Assembly: GCA_040544425.1 (NCBI GenBank)
Contig: JBEONO010000013.1
Span: forward strand, 62,001 to 126,000
Length of the DNA: 64,000 bases
Direction: 5' to 3'
Source of the DNA: Solimicrobium sp040544425
GTDB taxonomy: Bacteria; Pseudomonadota; Gammaproteobacteria; Burkholderiales; Burkholderiaceae_D
Each line of letters begins with the position of its first letter. The first letter of the stretch is position 1. Shown here one piece after another: positions 1-9,730 of this stretch. The translations under genes and the position numbers were made by a program. Below the pieces are notes generated by a model, which was not told the origin of the DNA, made no database searches, and was given only the letters and a program-made list of their open reading frames with translations.

Positions 1-1
1 T

Positions 2-880
2 CTGGTGTTGGTCGGGTCTTCGCGCACCCTGTTTGATATTCAGCTGCCGGTCTGGGAAAAACTTGGCGGAGAACGGCCGATACAACTCGCGCTGGAAGGC
101 ACCAGCGGCATTGTTCTGATGGAAGATCTGGCCGACGATCCGAACTTTACCGGACGCCTTGTGGTCGGCGTGGCTCCCGACCTGTTCTTCACCGGTTTCG
201 CCTACCGTGCCGATGCGATAAAGGATTTTCATCGGGTTGGACCATCTGCTCGTGTCGGACAATGGCTGTCGCAGCACTTGATTGAGCCGTATTTTGCGTT
301 CTACGATCCTGACTTTGCGCTTGGCACCATCGTCAAACGTCAGGACTGGCCGAACCGGCCCGGTGTGCCGGACCGTCTGGCCGTACGCAAATTATCGGTG
401 TCCGAAGCCGACCGCAATACGCATATGTGGAGCAAGGTCGAAAACGATCTGGCCTACCGCGATCTGGCCCGCCATATCTGGTCGCAACGTCTGAACGGTC
501 CACCGCCGCCGCCCTTGGCGACGCCGGAAAAAGCGCGCCAGGTGATTGCCAAACAAATCGATCGTGCCGTCTCTGCCGTGACCAGGTTGCGCGCTCGCGG
601 CGTGCAGGTCGTCTTTTTGCGCCTGCCCAGCACCGCCGATTTTTATGCCTTCGAAAACCACGCCTTTCCGCGTGCCGCGACCTGGGACGTACTGCTGCAG
701 CGCACGCATTCGAGCGGCATTCATTTTGAAGACTATCCGCAACTGCAGGGCTACAACCTGCCCGAGTGGTCGCATGTCGCCGCAGCGGATGCTTTGACAC
801 TGACTGCCGAACTGGTACCGCTGGTTAATGGTCTGTTTATGCCAGCATCTGCAGATGGCACCCGACTTGGCGCCAATTAG
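2..880 (+). CDS. SGNH-like hypothetical protein, 5' end cut by window
   Basis: The reading frame is open from the first bases of the window, so the gene starts upstream and only about 292 C-terminal residues are seen. The visible part opens with a hydrophobic strand followed by a GSSR-type motif (residues V-G-S-S-R), which resembles the nucleophile block of SGNH/GDSL-like proteins found near polysaccharide O-acetylation genes. A second hydrophobic block, GRLVVGVAPDLFF, follows about 50 residues later. No conserved C-terminal D-x-x-H pair could be placed with confidence. The gene ends 74 bp before the chemoreceptor gene on the same strand. The family assignment is a weak inference and the substrate is unknown. 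Confidence 0.45.
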   Translation: MVLVGSSRTLFDIQLPVWEKLGGERPIQLALEGTSGIVLMEDLADDPNFTGRLVVGVAPDLFFTGFAYRADAIKDFHRVGPSARVGQWLSQHLIEPYFAFYDPDFALGTIVKRQDWPNRPGVPDRLAVRKLSVSEADRNTHMWSKVENDLAYRDLARHIWSQRLNGPPPPPLATPEKARQVIAKQIDRAVSAVTRLRARGVQVVFLRLPSTADFYAFENHAFPRAATWDVLLQRTHSSGIHFEDYPQLQGYNLPEWSHVAAADALTLTAELVPLVNGLFMPASADGTRLGAN

Positions 881-954
881 TTTGTACTTCGCTTTTTCCT
901 GTCCTAGAGTGATTTACGGTCATCGTAAAAAATGTCACTTGGGACGGGTCTGTT

Positions 955-2685
955 ATGAATATGCTCAGAATGTTGAAGCTGTCACGTCGGCTGGCAGTGT
1001 TAATTGCCATATTTTCAGCAGGATTCATCGTCTACGGCGTCTGGTCATTCAAGGTCTTGAATGACCTGAAGGTCACCGGCCCGGTTTATCAAAAAATCAT
1101 TGCGGGCAAAGATCTGGTCGGTGACGTACTGCCGCCTCCCGAATACATTCTCGAGTCCTACCTGGTTAGCTTCCAGCTGTTCTCGGCCACCGAGAAAGCC
1201 GGGCAGGATAAATTAATCGAGCATTTCAAGGTCTTGAAATCCGATTACGACAAGCGTCATGAGTACTGGAGCAAGGCAGGTCTGGATCCTGATATTGCCG
1301 AGGCGCTCCTGAAAGCATCGAACGAACCGGCATTGGCCTTTTACAATACCGCCTTCAACGAGTTCATTCCCGCAGTCCAAAAGCAGGACAAAGAGGCAAT
1401 GAACACTGCCATGGCCAAGATGAAGAACAGCTATGAAACCCATCTGGTGGCTATCAATCATCTGGTTGACCTGACCAACAAACGATCTGACGAAATCGAG
1501 CAACAAGCCACCAGCGTAGTCGCTTCGTCAACCGTTCTGTTGCTGGTGATTCTGGTGATTTCACTCGGACTGGGCATTGGCGGTTCCGTGTTGATCACCC
1601 GAAGCATCATTGGCCCGATCAAGGAAGCGATCCATGTGGCCGAGGTTGTGGCGTCCCGTGATCTGACCGGCACAATCGAAACCAGATTTACCGACGAACC
1701 CGGACAGCTGTTGCAGGCCCTGCAAAAAATGAGTGACAGCCTGTCTGAAACGGTCGGACTGGTGCGCCACAGTACCAACACGATTGAGGATGCCGCAAAA
1801 GAAATCGCACAGGGGAATATGGACCTGTCATCCAGAACCGAAGCGCAGGCCAGTTCGCTGGAAGAAACTGCGGCGTCGATGGAAGAACTGACCTCGACGG
1901 TCAAGCACAATTCTGATAACGCGCTGCAGGCCAATACGCTGGCGAAAAACGCATCGCAGGTTGCGGTCAAGGGCGGTGCGGTGGTCTCCGAGGTGATCGA
2001 GACAATGGGTGCCATCAACGACTCGTCCAAAAAAATTGTCGACATCATCAGCGTGATTGACGGTATCGCCTTTCAAACCAATATTCTGGCGTTGAATGCT
2101 GCCGTGGAAGCGGCACGGGCGGGCGAGCAGGGGCGCGGCTTTGCGGTGGTTGCTTCCGAGGTGCGGACACTGGCGCAACGGTCTGCGGCGGCGGCGAAAG
2201 AAATCAAGGAATTGATCGGCAATTCCGTGACCAGTGTCGAAGCTGGAAGCAAACTGGTCAATCAGGCCGGTTCGACCATGACCGAGGTGGTAGAGAGCAT
2301 TCGCCTGGTGACCGATATCATGTCTGAAATTACCGCCGCCAGTCAGGAGCAATCGCGGGGGATCAATCAGATTAATCAGGCGGTGGTCGAAATGGATAAC
2401 GTCACCCAGCAAAACTCCGCGCTGGTGGAACAGGCTGCCGCTGCGGCTGGCTCATTGCAACAACAGACCGTTCATCTCGGGGAAGTCGTCAAAACGTTTA
2501 AATTAAATGACGCACAGGTGATCAGCCTGGCCACCTCCCGGTCAGGTGAAAGTGCTGAAAGACCGGTCAGGGAAGCGGTGCCGCAGAAACTGGCCGACCG
2601 TCGTTTGAAAGCTGTTGCAGTATCAAAAACGGCATTGGCAGGCCAGGGCGCATCCGGCGAGTCAGAAGACTGGGATGAATTCTGA
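955..2685 (+). CDS. Methyl-accepting chemotaxis protein
   Basis: This is a 576-residue transmembrane chemoreceptor that passes ligand signals to CheA/CheW. A membrane segment lies at about residues 13-35, followed by a periplasmic helical sensor region (about 36-187) and a second membrane segment (188-212). A HAMP domain (about 213-265) and the cytoplasmic signalling domain follow. The highly conserved hairpin region, with F-Q-T-N-I-L-A-L-N-A-A-V-E-A-A-R-A-G-E, lies near residues 370-395. The protein ends in DWDEF, which resembles the xWxxF pentapeptide that tethers CheR/CheB in long receptors. The start is the first ATG that leaves a complete N-terminal membrane segment. The ligand cannot be predicted, because the sensor region is the variable 4-helix-bundle type. 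Confidence 0.93.
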   Translation: MNMLRMLKLSRRLAVLIAIFSAGFIVYGVWSFKVLNDLKVTGPVYQKIIAGKDLVGDVLPPPEYILESYLVSFQLFSATEKAGQDKLIEHFKVLKSDYDKRHEYWSKAGLDPDIAEALLKASNEPALAFYNTAFNEFIPAVQKQDKEAMNTAMAKMKNSYETHLVAINHLVDLTNKRSDEIEQQATSVVASSTVLLLVILVISLGLGIGGSVLITRSIIGPIKEAIHVAEVVASRDLTGTIETRFTDEPGQLLQALQKMSDSLSETVGLVRHSTNTIEDAAKEIAQGNMDLSSRTEAQASSLEETAASMEELTSTVKHNSDNALQANTLAKNASQVAVKGGAVVSEVIETMGAINDSSKKIVDIISVIDGIAFQTNILALNAAVEAARAGEQGRGFAVVASEVRTLAQRSAAAAKEIKELIGNSVTSVEAGSKLVNQAGSTMTEVVESIRLVTDIMSEITAASQEQSRGINQINQAVVEMDNVTQQNSALVEQAAAAAGSLQQQTVHLGEVVKTFKLNDAQVISLATSRSGESAERPVREAVPQKLADRRLKAVAVSKTALAGQGASGESEDWDEF

Positions 2686-2738
2686 CTCGTCGGAAAATTC
2701 GTAATGCAATGTCGAACCGAACCTTTCATCTTGATTGA

Positions 2739-5396
2739 CTACATGTCCAGGCCTGCCTTGGTCAGCTCTTCTTCCCGGACGCTCAGCAGATCAAGAATGG
2801 TCTCTTTCACCTTGGCAGGCAACAGCTGGTGGTTCTCGATCAGTGTCTTTTCCTGTCTGATGAATTCAAGCGTCATGTGAGCTTTGGATTCTTGATACAA
2901 GGCCTGAACGCCGATGTACCAGTCCGCGAATTTGGGAGAATTCTTCACTATTTTTGTACCCTCTTGAGTTACCTCCCAGGTGATATCGGAAATTTGACTC
3001 AAAGTGCCCAGCACTATCTGCCGCACCATGTCAAACAGTGCCGGATCGAATGGACCGGATTTTAAAAGTATCGACAACGCGCCAGTCTTGAGCGTGGCCG
3101 ACAGTGGCTGAAACACTACATTGCCCAACTCGGTGCGCATCCTGGGCAGATCCAGAGTAATTAAATCGCTGCACGAATATTCGAAAAACTTGAGCTTTTC
3201 ACCGTCAGTCAGTTCATCCAAAGTCAGAATGCCGACGATGTCGCCACTGGCTGCCAGGCACCCGGCGTCGACGCAGGCCCGCAGCTTGGGGTCAGCTTGA
3301 ATATCAGCCAATACTTCGCTCAAAATGCGTCGCGATTCCGATCGTTGAGGCGCTGCCGTATATGTGCCAATCAAGGCGGCAATGATCATGCCGACCTTAA
3401 CCGGTGATGCACCGGCCAGAAAAATTTTGGGCAGCACGATCGCCGCGCTGGTCCAGGAATTGGGCTGAGAAATCATTGCCGCGATTTTTTCCGGAGCTAT
3501 CGTTGCGTGTGTGCCGAGGATTCGCGCGAGCAGCGCGTCCCGGTTTGCTGCGCTTATGCCTATGCCACCCAGCGCTAGGCTGAGGTATTCAATCATTGAA
3601 CCCATCTTCGCAGCGCTGCTGGTTGCGTGTGCGCCGAGGATCTGGCTGAGTAGCGCGTCGCGGTTTGCTGCCGTCATGGTTGGCCCCCCCAGTGCACGGC
3701 CCAGACCGTGAAGCATTATGTCGATATGTCGAATGTGGCCAGTTGTGTATGCGCCGAAGATTTGCGCGAGCAGCGCGTCGCGATTTTCTGCTGTCATCGC
3801 GTTCCCACCCAGCGCTTCGCCCAGCCAGGCTATCGCCCGTTCCGCCTTCATAACGCTGTCAGTTGCGTGTACCCTGAGAATCTCTGTGAGGATTGCGTCG
3901 CGGTTTGCTGCCGTCATGGCTGGTCCACCCAGCGCAATGCCCAGGCCGCCAAGCATCGTGATTATGTTCCGGGTGCTGTCATTTGCCTGTGCTCTGAGGA
4001 TCTGCGTGAGGATTGCATCGCGGTTTGCCTCTGTCATGGCTGGCCCACCCAGTGCATGACCCAGCGCACTAGTCATAGCTTGCATCTGCCGGGCAGTGCA
4101 GCTTGTGTGCGCGCCGAGGATCTGCGGGAGGAGCGCATCGCGGTTTGCTGGCGACATCGCTTGCCCATTCAATGCACAGCTTAGCCCGTAAATCATTGAG
4201 CCCATTTTTGGAGCGGAACAGACTACGTGCATTTCAAGGATCAGCGTGAGCAGCGCATCGAGGCGGGCTGCTTTCATGGCTGACCCACCCAGTGCACAAC
4301 CCAGCCCAGCAATCATCGCGGCCATCTGTGAATCGCTGCACATTCCGTGTGAGCAGATCATCAGGCCGATCAGCGCTTCGTTGTTGGCTGCTGTCATGTT
4401 ATGCGAACCCAATGCATGGCCTAGCCCGTTAATCATCTCGATAAACTGCAAATCGCGGCAAGTTTCCTGTGCGTTGAGAATCTCGCAGAGTAGCGCGTCG
4501 CGGCTGGCTTCTGTCATGGCTGACCCACCCAGTGCGAAACCTAATCCGCTAACCATCGATCCCATCTGGTGAGCGCAGCAAGTTGCGTGCGCGCTGAGTA
4601 TCGACTTGAGCAGTGCGTCGCGATTTACTGTTGCCATTACTTTTCCGCCCAGTGCCTGGCCCAGCCCGGAAATCATGATGCCCAACTCCGCATCGCTGCA
4701 GGTTGCGTATGCACCGAGGATGTGGCTGATTAATGTGTCCCGGCTTGCTGTTTCCATGGTTGGCCCACCCAGCGCGTCGCCAAACCCGTGAATCATCGCG
4801 CCCATTTTGTCAATGCTGCAAGTTGCGTGCACGCCCAGGATCTGGGTGAGCAAGGTATCCCGGTTTGCTTCTGTCATGGCTGGCCCACCCAGCGCGTTGC
4901 CTAGCCCGTTTATCATCGCACCCATCGCCTCAACGCTGCAAGTTTGGTGCGCGCCGAGAATCTGCGTGAGCAGCGCATCGCGGTCAGTTGCTGTCATGGA
5001 TCGCCCCCCAAGATCCCGGGCTGATTCGCTGATCACCTTACCCATTTGTGCGCCATCAAGTTCGGCGTGATCGCGCAGCATGGCTGCGACGCGCTCCCTG
5101 GGGCTTGTTTTAATTGGCGCCACTTCTGATGTCAGATCTGGTGAACGCGATGAAGAGCTCGATGATGACGAGCTGGATGATGCGCTGCGCTGATGTGGCT
5201 GCGTCTGGAATCGCTTGGGTATCGCCGGTTCCGGATTCTGGTCGGTAGTTTTTCGCTTGTGTTTGCCAGAAACCTGTAAAACACGGACCGTTTCCTGACC
5301 TGGCAGGACCGGTCCTGTACTTGTTTGCGTTGATACAGTCAGGGGATTGCTTGCGATGCCAGTTGCACGAGATGCAGGTGAAATGACTGGTTGCAT
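2739..5396 (-). CDS. 40-residue-repeat protein A (12 full repeats)
   Basis: An 885-residue protein, last of four paralogous genes read in the same direction. Residues 1-100 are Pro/Ser/Thr-rich and probably disordered, with a KHKRK cluster at 45-49, a PKR cluster at 60-62 and a long Ser tract near 71-83. One degenerate unit (about 100-130) leads into 12 uninterrupted units of exactly 40 residues (131-610). A thirteenth degenerate unit (611-650) begins a conserved C-terminal domain (to 885). Typical units read G-P-A-M-T-A-A-N-R-D-A-L-L-T-Q-I-L-G-A-H, then a variable loop and a second predicted helix. The start at 5396 is chosen because AGGAG lies 7 bases upstream and the other paralogs start with the same residues; an in-frame ATG at 5441 has no such support. 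No signal peptide or membrane segment is seen. The function is unknown. Confidence 0.8.
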   Translation of the reverse strand: MQPVISPASRATGIASNPLTVSTQTSTGPVLPGQETVRVLQVSGKHKRKTTDQNPEPAIPKRFQTQPHQRSASSSSSSSSSSSRSPDLTSEVAPIKTSPRERVAAMLRDHAELDGAQMGKVISESARDLGGRSMTATDRDALLTQILGAHQTCSVEAMGAMINGLGNALGGPAMTEANRDTLLTQILGVHATCSIDKMGAMIHGFGDALGGPTMETASRDTLISHILGAYATCSDAELGIMISGLGQALGGKVMATVNRDALLKSILSAHATCCAHQMGSMVSGLGFALGGSAMTEASRDALLCEILNAQETCRDLQFIEMINGLGHALGSHNMTAANNEALIGLMICSHGMCSDSQMAAMIAGLGCALGGSAMKAARLDALLTLILEMHVVCSAPKMGSMIYGLSCALNGQAMSPANRDALLPQILGAHTSCTARQMQAMTSALGHALGGPAMTEANRDAILTQILRAQANDSTRNIITMLGGLGIALGGPAMTAANRDAILTEILRVHATDSVMKAERAIAWLGEALGGNAMTAENRDALLAQIFGAYTTGHIRHIDIMLHGLGRALGGPTMTAANRDALLSQILGAHATSSAAKMGSMIEYLSLALGGIGISAANRDALLARILGTHATIAPEKIAAMISQPNSWTSAAIVLPKIFLAGASPVKVGMIIAALIGTYTAAPQRSESRRILSEVLADIQADPKLRACVDAGCLAASGDIVGILTLDELTDGEKLKFFEYSCSDLITLDLPRMRTELGNVVFQPLSATLKTGALSILLKSGPFDPALFDMVRQIVLGTLSQISDITWEVTQEGTKIVKNSPKFADWYIGVQALYQESKAHMTLEFIRQEKTLIENHQLLPAKVKETILDLLSVREEELTKAGLDM
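3567..5006 (-). repeat. Tandem 120-bp coding repeat, 12 units (gene A)
   Basis: Twelve head-to-tail units of exactly 120 bp encode residues 131-610 of repeat protein A, with no unit longer or shorter than 40 codons. Units 5-8 and 9-11 diverge most from the consensus, for example by loss of the loop cysteine. On the plus strand the array is recognised by a phrase recurring every 120 bp, gtcatggctggcccaccc or close variants. Confidence 0.95.
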
Positions 5397-5509
5397 GGTA
5401 TTACTCCTGTTTTGCGAATAATCGGAGGCCGTGTCAAACAACAGCGGACCGATTTAATTAATAGGGCTACGAATTGGCGGTGATTCACTCAGCCAACGTC
5501 GTTGGTGGT

Positions 5510-7564
5510 CTAACCCAGACCTGCCTTGGTCAGTTCTTCTTCCCGGATGCGCAACAAATCAAGAATGGATTCCTTCACCGCTGCCGGCAACAGGGGTTGT
5601 TTTCCGATCAGGGCCTTTTCTTTCCGGATGAAGTCAAGCGTCATGTTATCTTTGGATTCCTGGTAGAAGTCCTTGACGCCGGCGTACCAGGCATAGAATT
5701 CAGGGGGGACCTCCACTAACTCTGCACCGTCTTGAGTTATCTTCCAGTTGATATCGGGAATTTGACTTAAAGCGCCCAGCACTGTCTGCCGCACCAAGTC
5801 AAACAGTGCCGGATCGAATGGACCGGATTTTAAAAGTGTCGACAACGCGCCAGTCTTGAGCGTGGCCGACAGTGGCTGAAACATTAGCTTTCCCAACTCG
5901 CTGCGCAGTCTGGGTAGGTCCATATTAATCACCTTGCTGCACGAGTATTCGAAGAACTTGAGCTTTTGACCTTCATCCAGTTCGTCCAACGTCAGAATGT
6001 CGAGGATGTCGCCACTGGCTGCCAGGCACCCGGCGTCGACGCAGGCCCGCAGCTTGGGGTCAGCTTGAATATCAGCCAATACTTCGCTCAAAATGCGTCG
6101 TAATTCCGGTTGGTGAGGCGCTGCCGTATACTTGCCAAGCAATGCGGCGAGGATCATGCCAGTCTTGATCGGTGTTGCACCTGCACGAGCAATTTTGGGT
6201 AGTACGGCAGACGTTGCAGTAGAGCTCCAGTAATTGAGCCTGGCGATCATTAATGCGATTTTTTCCGAGTCTATCGTTGTGTGAGCACCGAGGATCTGGG
6301 TGAGCAGCGCATCCCTGCTTGTTGCTGTTATGCCTCGCCCACCGATTGCACTGACCAGCCCGTCAAACTCTGCGCCGATCTTTTCAACGCTGCAGCTTGC
6401 GTGAGCCCCGAGGATCTGCATGAGCAGCGCGTCGCGGTTTGCTGCTGTCATGTTCACCCCACCCAGTGCAGTGCCCAGTGCGCTGATCGTCCAGGTCACC
6501 TGTAGTGTGCTGCAGCTTGCTTGTGCAGCGAGGATTTGCGCAAGCAGCGCATCCCGGTTTTCCGTTGTCATGGCTCGCCCACCCAATGCACGGCCCAGCC
6601 CGCCAATCATCGCGCCCATTTTCTGAGAGTCGCAAGTTGCGTGTGCGCCGAGGATCTGGGTGAGCAGCGCGTCCCGGTTTGTTGCTGTCATGGCTGGCCC
6701 ACCCAATGCATGGCTCAGTCCGTCAAATATTGCGCCGAGCTGCTGGCAACTTGCGTGGGCACCGAGGATCTGTGCGACCAGCGCGTCGCGGTTTGCTGGC
6801 GCCATGATCGGACGACCCAGTGCACGACCAAACGCGCCGATCATCGCGCCCATTGTCTGCGCGTCGCAAGTTGCGTGCACGCCGAGAATCTGAGCGAGCA
6901 TGGCGTGGCGATTTTCTGCTGTGATGACCGGCCCACCCAATACATCGCCTAGCCAGCCAATCATCACTCCCATCTGCTGACCGCTGCAGCTTGCGTGCGC
7001 GCCGAGGATCTGGCCAAGCAGCGCGTCGCGGTTTGCCGCTGTTATGGCTGGCCCACCCAGCGCACGACCCAGCGCAGCAATCATGCTGCCGATCTTCTGC
7101 GCGTCGCAGCTTGCGTGCGCGCCGAGAATCTGCGTGAGCAGCGCATCGCGGTCAGTTGCTGTCATGAATCGCCCCCCGAGATCCCGGGCTGATTCGCTGA
7201 TCACCTTACCCATTTGTGCGCCATCAAGTTCGGCGTGATCGCGCAGCATGGCTGCGACGCGCTCCAAGGGACTTGTTTTAATCGGCGCCACTTCTGACGT
7301 GAGATCTGCTGTACGCAAAGAAGAGCTCGATGATGACGAGCTCGATGATGCGCTGCGCTGACCTGGCTGGATCTGGAGTCGCTTGGGTATCGCCGGTTCC
7401 GGATTCTGGTCGGTGGTTTTTCGCTTGTGTTTGCCAGAAACCTGTAAAACACGAACCGTTTCCTGACCCGGCAGGACCGGACCTGTGCCCGGTTGCGTTG
7501 CTGCTGGCAGGGAATTGTTGACGACGCCAAATGGGCGGGACGCAGGTGAATTGAGTGCTTGCAT
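5510..7564 (-). CDS. 40-residue-repeat protein B (7 full repeats)
   Basis: A 684-residue paralog of protein A, lying 113 bp upstream of it in the direction of transcription. It has the same N-terminus (KHKRK at 45-49, KR at 61-62, Ser tract near 71-82), seven repeat units (131-408), a degenerate closing unit (409-448) and the shared C-terminal domain (to 684). The fourth unit has only 38 residues: two codons are missing between the loop cysteine and the second helix. AGGAG sits 7 bases before the ATG. The C-terminal domain is closely similar to that of protein A, for example at residues around QADPKLRACVDAGCLAASGD. It is acidic to neutral, helical and without recognisable catalytic motifs. 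The function is unknown. Confidence 0.8.
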   Translation of the reverse strand: MQALNSPASRPFGVVNNSLPAATQPGTGPVLPGQETVRVLQVSGKHKRKTTDQNPEPAIPKRLQIQPGQRSASSSSSSSSSSLRTADLTSEVAPIKTSPLERVAAMLRDHAELDGAQMGKVISESARDLGGRFMTATDRDALLTQILGAHASCDAQKIGSMIAALGRALGGPAITAANRDALLGQILGAHASCSGQQMGVMIGWLGDVLGGPVITAENRHAMLAQILGVHATCDAQTMGAMIGAFGRALGRPIMAPANRDALVAQILGAHASCQQLGAIFDGLSHALGGPAMTATNRDALLTQILGAHATCDSQKMGAMIGGLGRALGGRAMTTENRDALLAQILAAQASCSTLQVTWTISALGTALGGVNMTAANRDALLMQILGAHASCSVEKIGAEFDGLVSAIGGRGITATSRDALLTQILGAHTTIDSEKIALMIARLNYWSSTATSAVLPKIARAGATPIKTGMILAALLGKYTAAPHQPELRRILSEVLADIQADPKLRACVDAGCLAASGDILDILTLDELDEGQKLKFFEYSCSKVINMDLPRLRSELGKLMFQPLSATLKTGALSTLLKSGPFDPALFDLVRQTVLGALSQIPDINWKITQDGAELVEVPPEFYAWYAGVKDFYQESKDNMTLDFIRKEKALIGKQPLLPAAVKESILDLLRIREEELTKAGLG
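6341..7174 (-). repeat. Tandem 120-bp coding repeat, 7 units (gene B)
   Basis: Seven head-to-tail units encode residues 131-408 of repeat protein B. Six are 120 bp long and the fourth is 114 bp, because of a two-codon deletion near plus-strand position 6740. Confidence 0.95.
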
Positions 7565-7621
7565 GGTATTACTCCTGTGGTCAATTGATAAGAAGACGAA
7601 TTGGCTGGCGTTGCTGATGGT

Positions 7622-9673
7622 TTAATCCAGACCTGCCTTGGTCAGTTCTTCTTCCCGGACCCTCAACAGATCAAGAATGGATTTTTTCACCTGTGCAGGC
7701 AACAGACGGTGGTTTCTGATCAGTTCCTTTTCCTGCCTGATAAAATCAAGCGGCATGTGATAACTGGATTCTTGATACAAGGCCTGAACGTCGATGTACC
7801 AGTCCGCGAATCCGGAAGAACTCTTCAGGACCTCTGCGCCCTCTTCGGTGATCTGCCAGCTGATATCTGGAATTTGGCTCAACGCACCAAGCATTTGTTT
7901 CCGCACCATGCCAAACAGTGCCGGATCAAATGGGCCTGATTTTAAAAGTGTCGACAATGTGGCGTTTTTAAGCGCGTCCGATAGTGGAAGAAACACTGTT
8001 TTTCCCAGCTCGGCGCGCAAGCTGGGCAGATCCAGAGTGATTAATTCGTTGCACGAATAACGGATGAATTGGAGTTTCTCACTATCAGTCAGTTCATCCA
8101 AAGTGAGAATGCCGGCGATGTCGCCGCTGGCAGCCAGACACCCGGCTTCGACGCAGGCCCGCAGCCTGGGTTCAGCTTGGATAGCCGTCAATCCTTCGTT
8201 CAGAATGCGTCGCGATTCAGGTCTTTGCTGCGCGCTGGTATATTTACCCATCAATGCGGCAATGATCATGCCGGTCTTCATCGGAGTTGCACCTGCAAGA
8301 TAAATTTTGGGCAGCACCTCTGACGCTCCGGCCCAGAAAATTTGATGACTGATCATTGCTGCAATTTTTTCCGGCGCTATCGTTGCATGTGCACTGAGGA
8401 TCTGCACCACCAGCGCAACGCGGTTTTCAGTGGTCATGCATAGCCCACCCAGTGGGCCCAGCCCGTCAATCATTGCGCACATGTTCTGTGCACTGCAAGT
8501 TGCATGCGCGCCGAGTATCTGCGCGACCAGCGCGGCGCGGCCTTGCGCTGTTATTTCTGTCGGACCCAGTGCAAGGCCCAGCCCGCAAAACATCTCGCTG
8601 ATCTGCTGGGCATTGCAAGTTGCGGATGCACCAATGATCTGTGTGAGCAGCGCGTCGCGGTTTGCTGCGGTCAAGGCTGGCCCACCCAGTGCAAGACTCA
8701 GTCCGGCAACCATCCCGGCCATCGTTTGCGCGCTGCAAATTGCGTGCGCACCGAAGACCTGCGTGAACAGCACATCGCGGTTTGCTGCCGTCATGGCTGG
8801 CCCACCCAATGCAGTGCCCAGCCCTCCAATCGCCGTACACATTTTCACTGAGCTGCAAGTTGTATGCGCGCCGATGATCTGCGTGAGCAGCGCATCCCTG
8901 TTTATTGCTGTCATGGCTGGCCCACCCAATGCATTGCCCAGTCCGTAAATCATCGTGCCTATCGTCTCATTGTCGCGGCTTGCATGTGCGCCAAGGATCT
9001 GTGTGAGTAGCGCATCACGGTTTGCTGCTGTCATGATTGGCCCACCCAGAACCTGGCCCAGCCCGTCAATCATCCCCTCCGTCTTCTGAGTGTCGCAAGT
9101 TGCATGTGCGCTGAGGATCTGGGTGAATAGCGCGTCGCGGTTTGCTGCTGTCATGGCTGACCCACCCAGTACGCCGCCCAGCCCATAAATCATCGAGCCC
9201 ATCTGGTGAGCTGTGCAGCTTGCGTGTGCGCCGAGGATCTGCGTGAGTAACGCATCGCGGTCAGTTTCGGTCATCGCCTGCCCTGCAAGTTCCTGGGCTG
9301 ATTGTCTGATTATCCTGCCCATTTGTAGCGCACTAAATCTGGCAGGATTGCGCAGCATATCTGCGACACGTTCCATTGGATTTTTTTTAATCGGCGTCAC
9401 TTCTGAGGTGAGGTCTGGTGAGCGCGAAGCAGCGGTCGCTGATGAGCTCGACGATGAACTGGACCGGTGTGGCTGCGTCTGGAGTCGCTTGGGTGCCATG
9501 TCGGGTTCTGGACTGCGGTCGGTGGTTTTTCGCTTGTGTTTGCCAGAAACCTGTAAAACACTCACCGTTTCCTGACCCGGCAGGACTGGTCCTGTGACCG
9601 GCTCTGTTGTTGCTGGCAGGGGATTGTTGACGACGCCAGTTGGGCGTGATGCAGGTGAATTGAGTGCTTGCAT
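7622..9673 (-). CDS. 40-residue-repeat protein C (7 full repeats)
   Basis: A 683-residue paralog 57 bp upstream of gene B in transcription order. The N-terminal region has the same KHKRK (45-49) and PKR (61-63) clusters and eight consecutive serines (71-78). Seven repeat units occupy 131-409, the last about one residue short, followed by a degenerate unit and the C-terminal domain. An AGGAG ribosome site lies 7 bases before the ATG. Its 3' end and C-terminal domain are nearly identical to those of protein D, while A and B resemble each other more, so the four genes form two closer pairs. No enzyme motif, export signal peptide or membrane span was found. The function is unknown. Confidence 0.8.
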   Translation of the reverse strand: MQALNSPASRPTGVVNNPLPATTEPVTGPVLPGQETVSVLQVSGKHKRKTTDRSPEPDMAPKRLQTQPHRSSSSSSSSATAASRSPDLTSEVTPIKKNPMERVADMLRNPARFSALQMGRIIRQSAQELAGQAMTETDRDALLTQILGAHASCTAHQMGSMIYGLGGVLGGSAMTAANRDALFTQILSAHATCDTQKTEGMIDGLGQVLGGPIMTAANRDALLTQILGAHASRDNETIGTMIYGLGNALGGPAMTAINRDALLTQIIGAHTTCSSVKMCTAIGGLGTALGGPAMTAANRDVLFTQVFGAHAICSAQTMAGMVAGLSLALGGPALTAANRDALLTQIIGASATCNAQQISEMFCGLGLALGPTEITAQGRAALVAQILGAHATCSAQNMCAMIDGLGPLGGLCMTTENRVALVVQILSAHATIAPEKIAAMISHQIFWAGASEVLPKIYLAGATPMKTGMIIAALMGKYTSAQQRPESRRILNEGLTAIQAEPRLRACVEAGCLAASGDIAGILTLDELTDSEKLQFIRYSCNELITLDLPSLRAELGKTVFLPLSDALKNATLSTLLKSGPFDPALFGMVRKQMLGALSQIPDISWQITEEGAEVLKSSSGFADWYIDVQALYQESSYHMPLDFIRQEKELIRNHRLLPAQVKKSILDLLRVREEELTKAGLD
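8447..9283 (-). repeat. Tandem 120-bp coding repeat, 7 units (gene C)
   Basis: Seven coding units encode residues 131-409 of repeat protein C. Units 4 and 5 are almost identical in DNA to units 2 and 3 of gene D. Unit 7 is 39 codons long. Confidence 0.95.
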
Positions 9674-9730
9674 GGTATTACTCCTGTGGTCAATTGATAA
9701 GAAGATGAATTGGCTGGCGTTGCTGATGGT

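Noticed and set aside
5397..5480. HrpB-type box upstream of repeat gene A
   Set aside because: TTCG-N16-ATCG is seen but the second half is mismatched, and no match lies upstream of gene D, the presumed operon head.
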